Shown here piece by piece: positions 26,901 to 34,785 of a stretch of DNA of 64,000 nucleotides. The stretch comes from Haloarcula regularis (GTDB taxonomy: Archaea > Halobacteriota > Halobacteria > Halobacteriales > Haloarculaceae): NCBI RefSeq assembly GCF_029338315.1, contig NZ_CP119794.1:2790001-2854000 (forward strand). The letters run 5' to 3'. The translations under genes and the position numbers were made by a program. Numbering within the stretch: the first letter of the stretch is position 1; each line of letters opens with the position of its first letter. The notes under the pieces were generated by a model. It did no database searches and had not been told where the DNA came from. It was given only the letters and a program-made list of their open reading frames with translations.

Positions 26901-27698
26901 TTACTGTGTAAGTTCCCGGTAGAACGACACTGAGTACACCGCGAAGAAGCCGCCGAACAGCGTCCCAACAATAAGGACGAGGAGACCGACACCGGCCACG
27001 AGCGGGAGTGAAAGCTCCGGTAGCGGAAGTGTTGCTGCCGATTCCGGTGACAACAACAGCGAAAGGATACCGAATACACCACCAAACAGCCCACCAAGAA
27101 TACCGACGAGAATCGAGTAGCCAAGGACACTCACGACGTGCTGGCGGACGACCGACACGCTGTGTTTGAGCCCATCAACTGCGCCCATATCCTCAAGCAC
27201 GATTGCCTGGCCGTAGAACTGGACGAAAAAGAGTGCCAGGAGATACAGCAGAACGACGGCAGCGACGATGATTCCGACGACGGCGAGCACGGCAATGTTC
27301 GCTGATTCGAGGCCCCCGCTTCCGATAACGAAGACGCCACCGACCAGCGCGACGAAGAACCCGACCATCCCGAGAGCGAAGTTTACCGCCACTAAGGCCA
27401 GATACGCGACCAGTATCGAGACGTAGTGGGACTTCCCGTCCTCGACGAACGTCTGCAGTGCCGTCCTTCCAGTGAGGGCTTCGTCGGCCATCCCGATCAT
27501 CCCACCCTGGAAGAACGGCATGACGACAAGGAACACGAGCGACACTCCGAGCGAGACGACACTGCTGAGCAGTGGATTGACTGCCTGCAGGACTAATTGT
27601 GGTACCTGGAACAGTGATATCACGAGTATCGGGACGAGCACGACTGGATTTCTGCGGAGGGCACTCGGCGTTCGGCGGAGGGCATTCAGGACAGCCAT
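26901..27698 (-). CDS. Multi-pass membrane protein, DUF7847-like
   Basis: 265 aa, about six membrane helices. The layout, a short basic N-terminus (ALRRTPSALRRNPVVLVPIL), a Gly-rich second helix pair, then the amphipathic segment GLKHSVSVVRQHVVSVLGYS (about residues 178-197), resembles haloarchaeal DUF4013/DUF7847-type proteins. The gene at 40776 has a similar architecture. The function is unknown; it is intact although it lies within the island. Confidence 0.65.
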   Translation of the reverse strand: MAVLNALRRTPSALRRNPVVLVPILVISLFQVPQLVLQAVNPLLSSVVSLGVSLVFLVVMPFFQGGMIGMADEALTGRTALQTFVEDGKSHYVSILVAYLALVAVNFALGMVGFFVALVGGVFVIGSGGLESANIAVLAVVGIIVAAVVLLYLLALFFVQFYGQAIVLEDMGAVDGLKHSVSVVRQHVVSVLGYSILVGILGGLFGGVFGILSLLLSPESAATLPLPELSLPLVAGVGLLVLIVGTLFGGFFAVYSVSFYRELTQ

Positions 27699-27825
27699 AT
27701 CGGGGGTTCAATCGGATACCGTGAAAATCTATGCCCTCTGAGACTGTTCACGTTGTATTCAGCAGCACAGCCTAGCAGGTGCTGTGGATTTCACCAGAGC
27801 CAACCCAGTCGAATTCTACCGTGGG

Positions 27826-28686
27826 TCACTGCTGAGCGAGACAATCGTCCAGTGCCGTTACAGCAGCATCGACGTCGTCGATGTCCGCTCGGTCACATCG
27901 ATGCGCCGGACGCCACCATTCGACCGGGTGGAGGACGAGCGCCTCGTCGGTAAGTTCGTAGCTCGTGTAGGTCGGCCATGGTCGGAACTGCCGCTGGAGT
28001 GGATGCTCGATAACGAGCCCAGCATCCGTCACACGGAAGGTCCGCGGATTCAGTACGTTCATGAGCACGACACCGACGAACAACAGATTGTACAGCCACC
28101 ATCCCCACTCGGAATTGAACACGAACGCAGAGATGATTCCGAGTGTACTGACAGTGAACGCCACCAGAGAGATACCGCCAGCCACACGCCGCCAGCGCCG
28201 CGGCCAGCGAGCCTCCCACTCGGCAAAATCGACGGCATCCGCTAGCGCCGCGTTCGCATACCGAGTCCGACTCATCGCCACTAACATTATGCCGAGTAGC
28301 ATCCCGCCAGCCGTCCCGATCACTGCTAATGGGACAGCGAAGTTGGGTGGTTCGAGGCCGACAGCCACCGCACCGAACACACCGCCGAACCAGCAGAACG
28401 GAAGCACAGCGAGGAGCCAAACAGCGTCGTAGCGGCCGAGACTGACCGCGAGGCCAGGCGTCCGAGAGACGATCCCGCTGGCGACGACAGTGACACTTGC
28501 CACGGCGACAAGGAAGCCGACGTAGAGAACGGCCGCGTCAGTGACGGCCCGTGACAGTCCAAGGACCAGTGCCGGAGCCAGAAACGCTGCGACATACAGA
28601 CCGGCGACTAACACGTACAGACTGTCCGGCCCTTCGGTGCTCGACTGACCCAGTGTACGACGAATGTGGGTCGCCATAGGAGACAT
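27826..28686 (-). CDS. Membrane protein with a possible C-terminal PH-like domain
   Basis: 286 aa from ATG 28686. The first two thirds contain about six membrane helices (LYVLVAGLYVAAFLAPALVL, AVLYVGFLVAVASVTVVASG and others). The last third is soluble (NPRTFRVTDAGLVIEHPLQR, then PWPTYTSYELTDEALVLHPV), a pattern reminiscent of bacterial-type PH domains. The stop lies next to a dispersed repeat at about 27745-27806. The role is unknown. Confidence 0.6.
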   Translation of the reverse strand: MSPMATHIRRTLGQSSTEGPDSLYVLVAGLYVAAFLAPALVLGLSRAVTDAAVLYVGFLVAVASVTVVASGIVSRTPGLAVSLGRYDAVWLLAVLPFCWFGGVFGAVAVGLEPPNFAVPLAVIGTAGGMLLGIMLVAMSRTRYANAALADAVDFAEWEARWPRRWRRVAGGISLVAFTVSTLGIISAFVFNSEWGWWLYNLLFVGVVLMNVLNPRTFRVTDAGLVIEHPLQRQFRPWPTYTSYELTDEALVLHPVEWWRPAHRCDRADIDDVDAAVTALDDCLAQQ

Positions 28687-28723
28687 TACACCCCGGACTG
28701 GAAAAGACTGCCCTCCTGTCCGA

Positions 28724-29827
28724 TTATCCCAACACGTAGATTGTGAGTAGACCGACACTCGTGAGGTTGACGACCATGTGCACGACGGTACTTGCGGTCG
28801 TCCCCCAGCGGTGACGCACGATTCCAAGAACGAGCGCCAAGACGAGTATTGTCGGAACGCGTGCCAGAGAGACGTCCAAGAGCGCGTGTTTCGCCGTAAA
28901 AAGGACAGCAGTGATGACGATACCTGTCCCGAGTCCCTCCGCACGGACGAAAGCTGATTGAACGATGCCACGCCAGGCTAGTTCCTCGGTTACCGGTGCG
29001 ACGATACCATGCGCAAGCGCGAAGAGGACAGCGACCCAGAGACCAGCTTCGAGATCGGAGAAGAGAAATCCGAAGGCAGCAACCGCAGTCTCGGTCCCTC
29101 CAAGCAACGCGTTCACGAACCCGATGCCGTAGACAGTGAGTACCGCGAAGGCTCCAGCGAGGACTCCGAGTGAAATCGTCCGACCGTCCGTCGTGTACCC
29201 CCAGTCTGAGCGGTCAATATTGACACGCTGACCGTACCGAACTGCGAATAACGCGGCGATGGGAAAGCCAACGAATGTCGCCACGAGGACGCCCACGAAC
29301 GTGTTGTCGAGGAGGATTCCGACTGACGAGCCTATCCCCAGTCCGAACAGGAGTTCGATTACTGTCCACCCGGTGGCGATGATCACCCCTGCACGGGTGA
29401 GGGGAGGCAATTCTGACGGTGAGAGACGGGATGTAACCACTGATCGAGTCCCGAGCCATCCGCCACCAAGCATGAATACAACCGCGGCAGCCGTCCCGGG
29501 AAGTCCAAAGAGAAGCGGATACGAAATCGGGGTTCCGTCAGCAAGGAACAGCTGCCCTCGGAGGAACAGAAAAATGCCGGTCAGGCCACCGGCAATGAGC
29601 GCGGGGGTCAGCCACTGTGCTCGATATCGAATCCCGATCCCCAGACCGATGAGAAGTGCAACGATAGCCACAGCGACGAGAGTGCCGATGTCTTCGAGAG
29701 TATCAGAGAGGACGTTCACCGTGCTTGCGGCGACTAGAATCGTACACACGATACTGAGAACCCCTGCTACAATCCCGGCACCTGTTCGGCGGACGAGATC
29801 TGACCGCCGGTTGATATGAGAACCCAT
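28724..29827 (-). CDS. CPBP-family intramembrane metalloprotease
   Basis: 367 aa with about nine membrane helices. The CPBP (Abi/CaaX-protease-like) catalytic motifs are present: EELAWRG (about residues 280-286), a downstream His in FTAKHALLD (about 308-316) and the final HMVVN (about 349-353). These enzymes cleave within membranes or process peptides; prokaryotic substrates are mostly unknown. It is the first of three CPBP genes in the window. It is intact and has about 40 bp to the next gene on the same strand. Confidence 0.85.
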   Translation of the reverse strand: MGSHINRRSDLVRRTGAGIVAGVLSIVCTILVAASTVNVLSDTLEDIGTLVAVAIVALLIGLGIGIRYRAQWLTPALIAGGLTGIFLFLRGQLFLADGTPISYPLLFGLPGTAAAVVFMLGGGWLGTRSVVTSRLSPSELPPLTRAGVIIATGWTVIELLFGLGIGSSVGILLDNTFVGVLVATFVGFPIAALFAVRYGQRVNIDRSDWGYTTDGRTISLGVLAGAFAVLTVYGIGFVNALLGGTETAVAAFGFLFSDLEAGLWVAVLFALAHGIVAPVTEELAWRGIVQSAFVRAEGLGTGIVITAVLFTAKHALLDVSLARVPTILVLALVLGIVRHRWGTTASTVVHMVVNLTSVGLLTIYVLG

Positions 29828-29905
29828 AGTTTGACCGAGCGAATGGTGTTATAGAGATTTTTGAGTTGAAGATTCTATTACTATTCGGGCATCAAGTCTG
29901 ATGGA

Positions 29906-30201
29906 TCACCTTACGACTTCCTGTTCAAGAAGTTCTCGGATGCGACGAAAATCAGTCAATTCGTCGGTCGTTCGCCCTGTTCGGCAATCCACTGCGCCGG
30001 GCTCTTCATCAATGGTTTCGTCACCGCTCTCGGTAGCCGCTGGGATGTCGCCGCACTTTCGTCAGACCTGGTCTTTGATGTCTTCGTAGTCACTAACACC
30101 GCCGATAGTTAGCTCCGCGCCCATCTGGCCACCGTATCCAACTGTGTGGATGCCGACAGACCCAGCGCCAACGAGTCTGAATCATCCTGTACGTTAGTCA
30201 T
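29906..30201 (-). pseudogene. Decayed gene with several frameshifts
   Basis: The N-terminus is MTNVQDDSDSL. After a shift the sequence reads VGAGSVGIHTVGYGGQMGAE and continues to SDYEDIKDQV, and after another the end reads IPAATESGDETIDEEPGAVD and FRRIRELLEQEVVR before a TGA at 29906-29908. GAGSVG looks like a dinucleotide-binding loop. The pieces add up to about 98 aa. At least two indels are needed, so this is either a pseudogene or a badly read small gene. Confidence 0.45.
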
Positions 30202-30236
30202 TTAACACTTATCTCGATGGCTTGAGAATCTGGACT

Positions 30237-30629
30237 ATGTTCCAAACGCTGATGTCGGTTATCGGTCTGCTAATGGTGTCGGTTCCACGCAAGATTGTAG
30301 ACGCCGCGGAGACCTTGGCGTTCGAGAATCCGGAGGACGCCACACTCCGCGGATGGACCATCCCAATGGCCCGTGTTGAGGGAATCGGGTACCTCCTCTT
30401 CGCACGCCGGTCTGGTTTCCTCTCGGGGGCCGTAAGCGTGGTCTTTGGCCTGTTTGGCTCAATGGCGGCGATATTACCGCATTGGTACCTGAATTTTGGG
30501 TTGTCGCTCGCGTACGAGAACCCAGACGAAATTACTGTGAAATCGTGGGTGATTCCGGTGACGCGGATACTCGGAGTTACTGCGTTTGTGCTTACGGTTG
30601 TGTCTCTCCGCAGTGAGACCGACAACTGA
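30237..30629 (+). CDS. Membrane-associated protein with an internal duplication
   Basis: 130 aa from ATG 30237. Residues about 21-48 (ENPEDATLRGWTIPMARVEG) and about 85-112 (ENPDEITVKSWVIPVTRILG) align, each followed by a hydrophobic stretch, so the protein is a tandem repeat of a 60-65-residue unit. No named family is recognised. Confidence 0.65.
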   Translation: MFQTLMSVIGLLMVSVPRKIVDAAETLAFENPEDATLRGWTIPMARVEGIGYLLFARRSGFLSGAVSVVFGLFGSMAAILPHWYLNFGLSLAYENPDEITVKSWVIPVTRILGVTAFVLTVVSLRSETDN

Positions 30630-30801
30630 TGGTGGAGGGTAACTTGGTCTGTTGTTGGATAAAGACCAGATGTCACATTGATTGGGTGTTGAGGCCATGC
30701 TGCATACAGAGAGTGTATTCAGAAGGCGATCTGTGTCTCTTTCGCAGGGAATCAACAGTGTGTTAACTCTGGGTCCGAGCTCAGAACAGGCGATACCGGA
30801 T

Positions 30802-30882
30802 GAAAGCAGTGATGTCGGGGTGCAAGCCCGGCACTATACCAAGCAACCAGGAATGGTGGCTTGGATAGGTCCCTAACGGGAC
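30802..30882 (+). ncRNA. Candidate structured RNA, copy 1
   Basis: An 81-nt segment aligns without gaps to 40272-40352; outside these limits similarity stops. Predicted hairpins are CGGG/CCCG around a 7-nt loop, CCAAGC/GCTTGG enclosing an inner hairpin, and GTCCC/GGGAC with loop TAAC. The middle stem changes as a pair between copies (A-T here, G-C in copy 2). The strand is not proven. On the minus strand both copies can be read as a 27-codon peptide, so a small protein is the rival reading. The gene-free stretch 30630-30920 otherwise holds only a dispersed repeat at 30698. Confidence 0.45.
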
Positions 30883-30920
30883 GATTGCATAACGATGTGG
30901 TAGCGTAGTATGTTTTGGGA

Positions 30921-31220
30921 TTATCCAACGACGAACTCCGGAACGAAGACCGTAGCGGCGAGAAGACACAGCAATACGGTGACCGCTGTCGCCCGAAGGA
31001 TACCGGCCGTAAGGTGTTGATCTTTCGGCAGCGATTCAGCGATTGCAGACAAGGCAGATCCGACCATCATTACAAGTAACCAACTGCTGGAGTCGCCGTT
31101 ACCACCATTCCAAGCGTATCGGTATATCCCCAAGAAAACGAGTGAGGCTGTAAACTGGACTACTGAATCGGGCCGACCGGCGGGCTCACTGAACACAATC
31201 TGGTTGATGAAGGAGGGCAT
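30921..31220 (-). CDS. Small membrane protein
   Basis: 99 aa from ATG 31220 (MPSFINQIVFSEPAGRPDSV), with hydrophobic segments at about residues 22-35, 45-60 and 78-97. The frame is open upstream, but that part lies next to an IS relic and lacks coding character. The family is not recognised. Confidence 0.5.
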   Translation of the reverse strand: MPSFINQIVFSEPAGRPDSVVQFTASLVFLGIYRYAWNGGNGDSSSWLLVMMVGSALSAIAESLPKDQHLTAGILRATAVTVLLCLLAATVFVPEFVVG

Positions 31221-31286
31221 CAAGTGCAATTCCTCCCCAGATGTGAATGCCCCATCGAGCGTATCTTGAGCAGTTTGGTTGTAAAT

Positions 31287-31560
31287 GGCTATGGTGAACC
31301 GCCATAGGACGGTGGAATACACGCGTTACCACACACTTGGTGTTATTGCTGACCTACATCAGTGTAATTACTCGGAACTCACAGACCCAGGAACACGCTC
31401 GGACGACGAAGCCGAGAAAGCGCTTGACAGTCAAGTTCACGGTCTCCATCATAGAGTGTCGATTGGAGTGAGTCGGCAGACGAACCTCCGCGATAGACCC
31501 AGCGATGTGCGATGGAAGGCCACCGATTTGCCGTTGTTCTCTCGGGCTGAAGCACATCCG
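31287..31560 (-). pseudogene. Relic of an IS5-type transposase with one IS end
   Basis: On the minus strand METVNLTVKRFLGFVVRACS and CEFRVITLM align with CETVFSTIKRTLGDAVRARN and GEFRELVLM of the intact transposase at 33872, followed by an in-frame stop. The outer end GGCTATGGTGAACCGC (31287-31302) matches 14 of 16 bases of the intact element's terminal repeat. Only the C-terminal third of the transposase survives. This is an older insertion of a related element. Confidence 0.7.
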
Positions 31561-31602
31561 GCATTCGGAAAAAACATCATAAGGGAGCGCAGACAGGGAC
31601 CG

Positions 31603-31836
31603 ATGTGTATGGTTCCGGAGCCAACGCTAGACGGTTTTCTGCGTGATCTGGCCCTACGAATCGGTGCCGGGATAGTCGTCATCGGGATATTCTTCGGCCT
31701 TGGCTACCTCAACCGAACCGACTTCTTCGGTCTTTCAGACTTCCTCGGGAACCAGTCGGTATTCTTCGGTAGCGCATTCCTGTTGGTTGGTATTGCGTCA
31801 CTCGGATGGATGATGATCCAGCGATACAGAGCATAG
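31603..31836 (+). CDS. Small two-helix membrane protein
   Basis: 77 aa from ATG 31603 (an in-frame ATG at 31609 is possible). Hydrophobic segments are at about residues 17-35 and 52-70 (GAGIVVIGIFFGLGYL, VFFGSAFLLVGIASLGWMMI). It begins just past the IS relic. It resembles generic haloarchaeal small membrane proteins. Confidence 0.5.
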   Translation: MCMVPEPTLDGFLRDLALRIGAGIVVIGIFFGLGYLNRTDFFGLSDFLGNQSVFFGSAFLLVGIASLGWMMIQRYRA

Positions 31837-32060
31837 AGATGCAGAGCTACCGACCGCCGTGTGTCGGAACATATGTGCGACCGACTCGCACTCTACGTAC
31901 AGTACCGATTTCAGATCTCACTCCGAGTCTGTCAGTACGGTGTGTCCGATACAGAGGGCGCTTAGTCAGTGTAAGATGAACTCGTGAGACGTACGCGACT
32001 GGGCGACTTTCGTGTAACCCACTGGAAAAGAATTAACTCACGCTCTTTAGAAGCGTCTGT

Positions 32061-32237
32061 ATGGACAGCCGACGGAACCTCTACGTCGCTGCGTTTGTTG
32101 GTGCGTCGTTATCGTACATATTCAACGTTCTCGCGTTCACAGGGTCCTTCGATGCCTTCCGTTGGTTCGTGTTCGCTGTCGTCTTTCTCGGGTTTACCTA
32201 TGGGTTCGAGAGGTTCATTGAGTGGCAGACTGGATAG
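32061..32237 (+). CDS. 58-aa membrane protein
   Basis: It starts MDSRRNLYVAAFVGASLSYI and ends GFERFIEWQTG, with two hydrophobic segments. AATTAA about 30 nt upstream of the ATG is a plausible TATA box. Composition is coding-like. The function is unknown. Confidence 0.5.
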   Translation: MDSRRNLYVAAFVGASLSYIFNVLAFTGSFDAFRWFVFAVVFLGFTYGFERFIEWQTG

Positions 32238-32388
32238 CGGTACCTCGGTTGAGACGGGTCACCATTCTGTGCTGAGTACACCCTCTGTATCTTGCACGCC
32301 AATCGTATCAATTTACGAGGGATTCGACAGTGCCAGTGACGTCTGTACTTTCATCTGACTATAATACAAACCGCCAGACTGCGCGGGG

Positions 32389-32440
32389 ATTAAACGGATT
32401 CTTTGAAACGGTGTAACGGAATCCCGGCGAGTCCACTCAC
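32389..32440 (+). repeat. Repeat A, copy 4: distal tRNA-Ala end at the island edge
   Basis: TTAAACGGATTCTTTGAAAC is diverged from the other A copies, but the core is followed exactly: ATCCCGGCGAGTCCA, then CTCACGA as after copy 1. It is the outermost tRNA-end copy, 12.7 kb from tRNA-Ala, and the likely right boundary of the island. Confidence 0.7.
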
Positions 32441-32495
32441 GATCCCCACTCTATTAACCGGACAACGGGGCTGAAACGGCAATATTCTGTTTTCG

Positions 32496-32563
32496 GTTAG
32501 CTCGATTCTTTCACGCTTCCTGACGCACCCTCCTCTGGGGTGTGGTCTCTCGTATGCAATTAT
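32496..32563 (+). repeat. Repeat B, copy 3
   Basis: GGTTAGCTCGATTCTTTCAC followed by GCTTCCTGACGCACCCTCC. It sits about 55 bp beyond repeat A copy 4, the same spacing as copy 1. The gene-free stretch 32238-32790 consists of a dispersed repeat at 32270, repeat A, repeat B and a GCTGCATACA copy at 32592; I see no gene. Confidence 0.6.
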
Positions 32564-32790
32564 CTCGAGCACTGCTGCAATTCTACGACCCTGCTGCATA
32601 CAGCGCGCGTTTCTCGCACAGTTCTGAATGCAAGTCCGGGATGGTGGCTCACTCAATTTCGGCCGAAATACAAGCGAGGTCATCGACTACCGACGCAAGC
32701 GCGGGAAGGCGACAACAATGCTGGTCTCGCAAACACGGTGAGTGGCCGATAATTCAGCGTACGAGAACGTAGCGGCTCCGGAGTGACGTT

Positions 32791-33159
32791 CTACGAGAGG
32801 TTTGCTTCGGTCGGTTCGTACACCTGGACCCATCCGTCGCTTCGGACTTTCACGAGATACTCAGTGTACTGAAACTCCACGCTGCCAACGCCCTGCCGAG
32901 ATTCTTCGGCCACGTTCGGCCCGAAGAACGCGCCTTCTATCGCTGGCACGTCCACAATGTCATACAGCGGTGGCGATGTCACCTCACTCGGGGAGACGCC
33001 TTCGGCCTCTGCGATGGCGTAGACGATTGCGGTCGTGAGTTCACCCCGTCCATCGGGTTCATAGTGACGCTGTGCTACCTGTGACCAGTGTGTAGTGGCA
33101 CCCATAGTAGAGTCGTCGTTCATGATTTCCCCGTTAGTCTTCTTGTTCATCCATCTCAC
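32791..33159 (-). CDS. HalOD1-domain protein
   Basis: 122 aa with a GTG start at 33159 that overlaps the upstream TGA (GTGA); an ATG at 33150 is the alternative. The HalOD1 core runs from about residue 40 (ELTTAIVYAIAEAEGVSPSE) to VEFQYTEYLVKVRSDGWVQV. It is paired with a winged-helix DUF7344-type gene, a common haloarchaeal two-gene regulatory unit. The target is unknown. Confidence 0.8.
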   Translation of the reverse strand: MRWMNKKTNGEIMNDDSTMGATTHWSQVAQRHYEPDGRGELTTAIVYAIAEAEGVSPSEVTSPPLYDIVDVPAIEGAFFGPNVAEESRQGVGSVEFQYTEYLVKVRSDGWVQVYEPTEANLS

Positions 33160-33584
33160 TCCGTGCGTGCGTTTCCTGGTTCGAGTCGAGACTGGCCCAT
33201 CGCTTCAAGCGCAGCCAAGACTTGGTCGGCGTGTTCTGCGGTTGTTATCCTCTCGGTCGCCTCATCGAACGTAATCACACCCTCGTCGACCAACTTCGGA
33301 ACGTGAGCGTGGTACAGCGAGACGTATACTTCTTCGCGCTGGGCTTCTGTAACTGCGTGTTCGGGAACGTCGGTCTCCCACGCGACGATCTTTGTCGCCA
33401 AGTCGTTCAGCGACCATTCAGTGTCTTCGAGAAGGGTGTAGCACAGGTAGCGCCGTCGGGGGTGTCCCAACGCTTCGTACACCGGGTCGAGTTCTAAAAA
33501 GGCCGGTGAGGGTGGCAGTTCCGTTTCGGGTGACGCGGACTCGTCCGACGTTGCTTCCTCATCCCGGTTCGAATCGCCATCCAT
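33156..33584 (-). CDS. DUF7344-like winged-helix transcription regulator
   Basis: 142 aa. An acidic N-terminus (about 1-30) precedes VYEALGHPRRRYLCYTLLED (about residues 35-54), the typical start of this haloarchaeal HTH family, then SLNDLATKIVAWE and VYVSLYHAHVPKLVDEGVIT, a winged helix. The AT-rich TTTTTATACTTAAAAAAA about 20-30 nt upstream of its ATG is a strong promoter candidate. It forms an operon with the HalOD1 gene. Confidence 0.8.
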   Translation of the reverse strand: MDGDSNRDEEATSDESASPETELPPSPAFLELDPVYEALGHPRRRYLCYTLLEDTEWSLNDLATKIVAWETDVPEHAVTEAQREEVYVSLYHAHVPKLVDEGVITFDEATERITTAEHADQVLAALEAMGQSRLEPGNARTE

Positions 33585-33597
33585 GTGATACTGCTGT

Positions 33598-33615
33598 TTT
33601 TTTAAGTATAAAAAT
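33598..33615 (-). promoter_or_regulatory. Promoter of the DUF7344-HalOD1 pair
   Basis: The A/T-only stretch TTTTTATACTTAAAAAAA on the minus strand lies 14-31 nt upstream of the ATG at 33584, implying a near-leaderless transcript. Confidence 0.5.
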
Positions 33616-33839
33616 TGATGGCTTGGTAGACCAAGTTGATTGTCATCAATCCGGGAATTACGGTTTCATACCCGCCAAGTACTAACCACGCAAATACATC
33701 GTCGTCTTCGATATTCTCGGTGATCGACAGCACCGGGCGTTTAAGAACGCGAGGTGTTGGAAGTGACGCAAGAACAGCCTCAGGATATCACATTCGTCTA
33801 CTGAATTTGCTATTGATACACGGCTATTTTACTTGAAAT

Positions 33840-34777
33840 GGCCGTGGTGAATCGCCAGACGTAGCTTGATTTCACGGTTTCAGAGACTGCTTGATGTTGT
33901 GAACGACACACATCAAAACGAGTTCACGAAATTCACCGTACCAATTTCGCGCACGCACAGCGTCGCCGAGCGTGCGCTTGATCGTCGAGAAAACGGTCTC
34001 ACACATCGCTCTCTGGCGGTATCGAGGCCCATCGATCCGCGCGTTGTGCGCGTGATCGATGGGCCGGAACTCTCGATGTTTAATCAGCGGTCTTACGCCC
34101 TCTTCGCGGAGTTTCTCGCGTAAATCCATCCAGTCATAGCCTTTGTCGGCAGCGAGGCTGGCGAGGTCGCCCGCATTGCGGCGGGCGACCTGCCAGCCGA
34201 GCTGTGTGTCGTGACGTTTCTCGGTCGTACAGTGAACGTCCAGAATTGCTTGGCTTTCTGTGTCCACGAGAGCAGTTGTTTTGAGCGTCTGGACGCGGTA
34301 ATTCGTCCGTCGGCAGTAGTGCTTGCTAGCGTTTTCGCGGTCGAAGAACGTCGCGTCGATGGCGGCGTGACCGCTCGGGTCGTGCAGCTGCGCCGACAGG
34401 CGCAGCAGCACTCGCCAGAGTGCTGTCTTAATTCTGTCAAACCACTTGACTAGCGTGGAATGGTCGGGGAGATCGGCCGCGTCGAGGCCGATCTCCCCGA
34501 GTATTTGTGGCATCTCGCTCAGCAAATCAAGTGCCTCTCGGTAGGATTTTTCCAGGTAAACCCGCAGACAGTGCAGCGACACCACCGCATACTCGGCGAA
34601 GCCGCCACCCCCTTCGGGGGCGGCGACTTCGCCTCGCTCACCAACAGCATTTTTAGCTAACTGGACCGCTTTCTTTGTGAAGCGGGAGATCTTCGACATG
34701 GATCATCGGCGGTTTCCCGCTTCATACTCCTAGTTCTAACGGTCGAAACCGGCGCTATACAGCGATTCACCAGAGCC
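33840..34777 (-). mobile_element. Intact IS5-family insertion sequence (ISH1-like group), 938 bp
   Basis: The ends GGCCGTGGTGAATCGC (33840-33855) and GGCTCTGGTGAATCGC (reverse of 34762-34777) match at 14 of 16 bases. The flanks carry an exact 8-bp target duplication CTTGAAAT at 33832-33839 and 34778-34785. One transposase gene fills the element. Intact ends, gene and target duplication indicate a recent insertion. Confidence 0.9.
33872..34699 (-). CDS. IS5-family transposase
   Basis: 275 aa, DDE transposase. Likely catalytic residues are Asp115 (AIDATFFD), Asp185 (ADKGYDW) and Glu234 (CETVFSTIKR); the N-terminal part (about residues 35-100) is the DNA-binding region. The family is widespread in haloarchaea. 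The gene is uninterrupted, so it is probably active. Most of its C-terminal third is also preserved as a relic at 31287-31560. Confidence 0.93.
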   Translation of the reverse strand: MSKISRFTKKAVQLAKNAVGERGEVAAPEGGGGFAEYAVVSLHCLRVYLEKSYREALDLLSEMPQILGEIGLDAADLPDHSTLVKWFDRIKTALWRVLLRLSAQLHDPSGHAAIDATFFDRENASKHYCRRTNYRVQTLKTTALVDTESQAILDVHCTTEKRHDTQLGWQVARRNAGDLASLAADKGYDWMDLREKLREEGVRPLIKHREFRPIDHAHNARIDGPRYRQRAMCETVFSTIKRTLGDAVRARNWYGEFRELVLMCVVHNIKQSLKP

Positions 34778-34785
34778 CTTGAAAT

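Noticed and set aside
30781..30969. Small minus-strand protein over candidate RNA copy 1
   Set aside because: Similarity to the other copy is confined exactly to 81 nt and does not extend to the start or stop of either minus-strand frame, which fits an RNA or DNA element better; kept as an alternative in the findings.
19701..32440. A prophage or conjugative element
   Set aside because: No integrase, replication, capsid, terminase or conjugation gene was found between the tRNA-end repeats.
32620..32670. A third, partial copy of the 81-nt element (TGCAAGTCCGG then GATGGTGGCT)
   Set aside because: Only two short blocks match with about 20 nt missing between, and neither closing stem is preserved.
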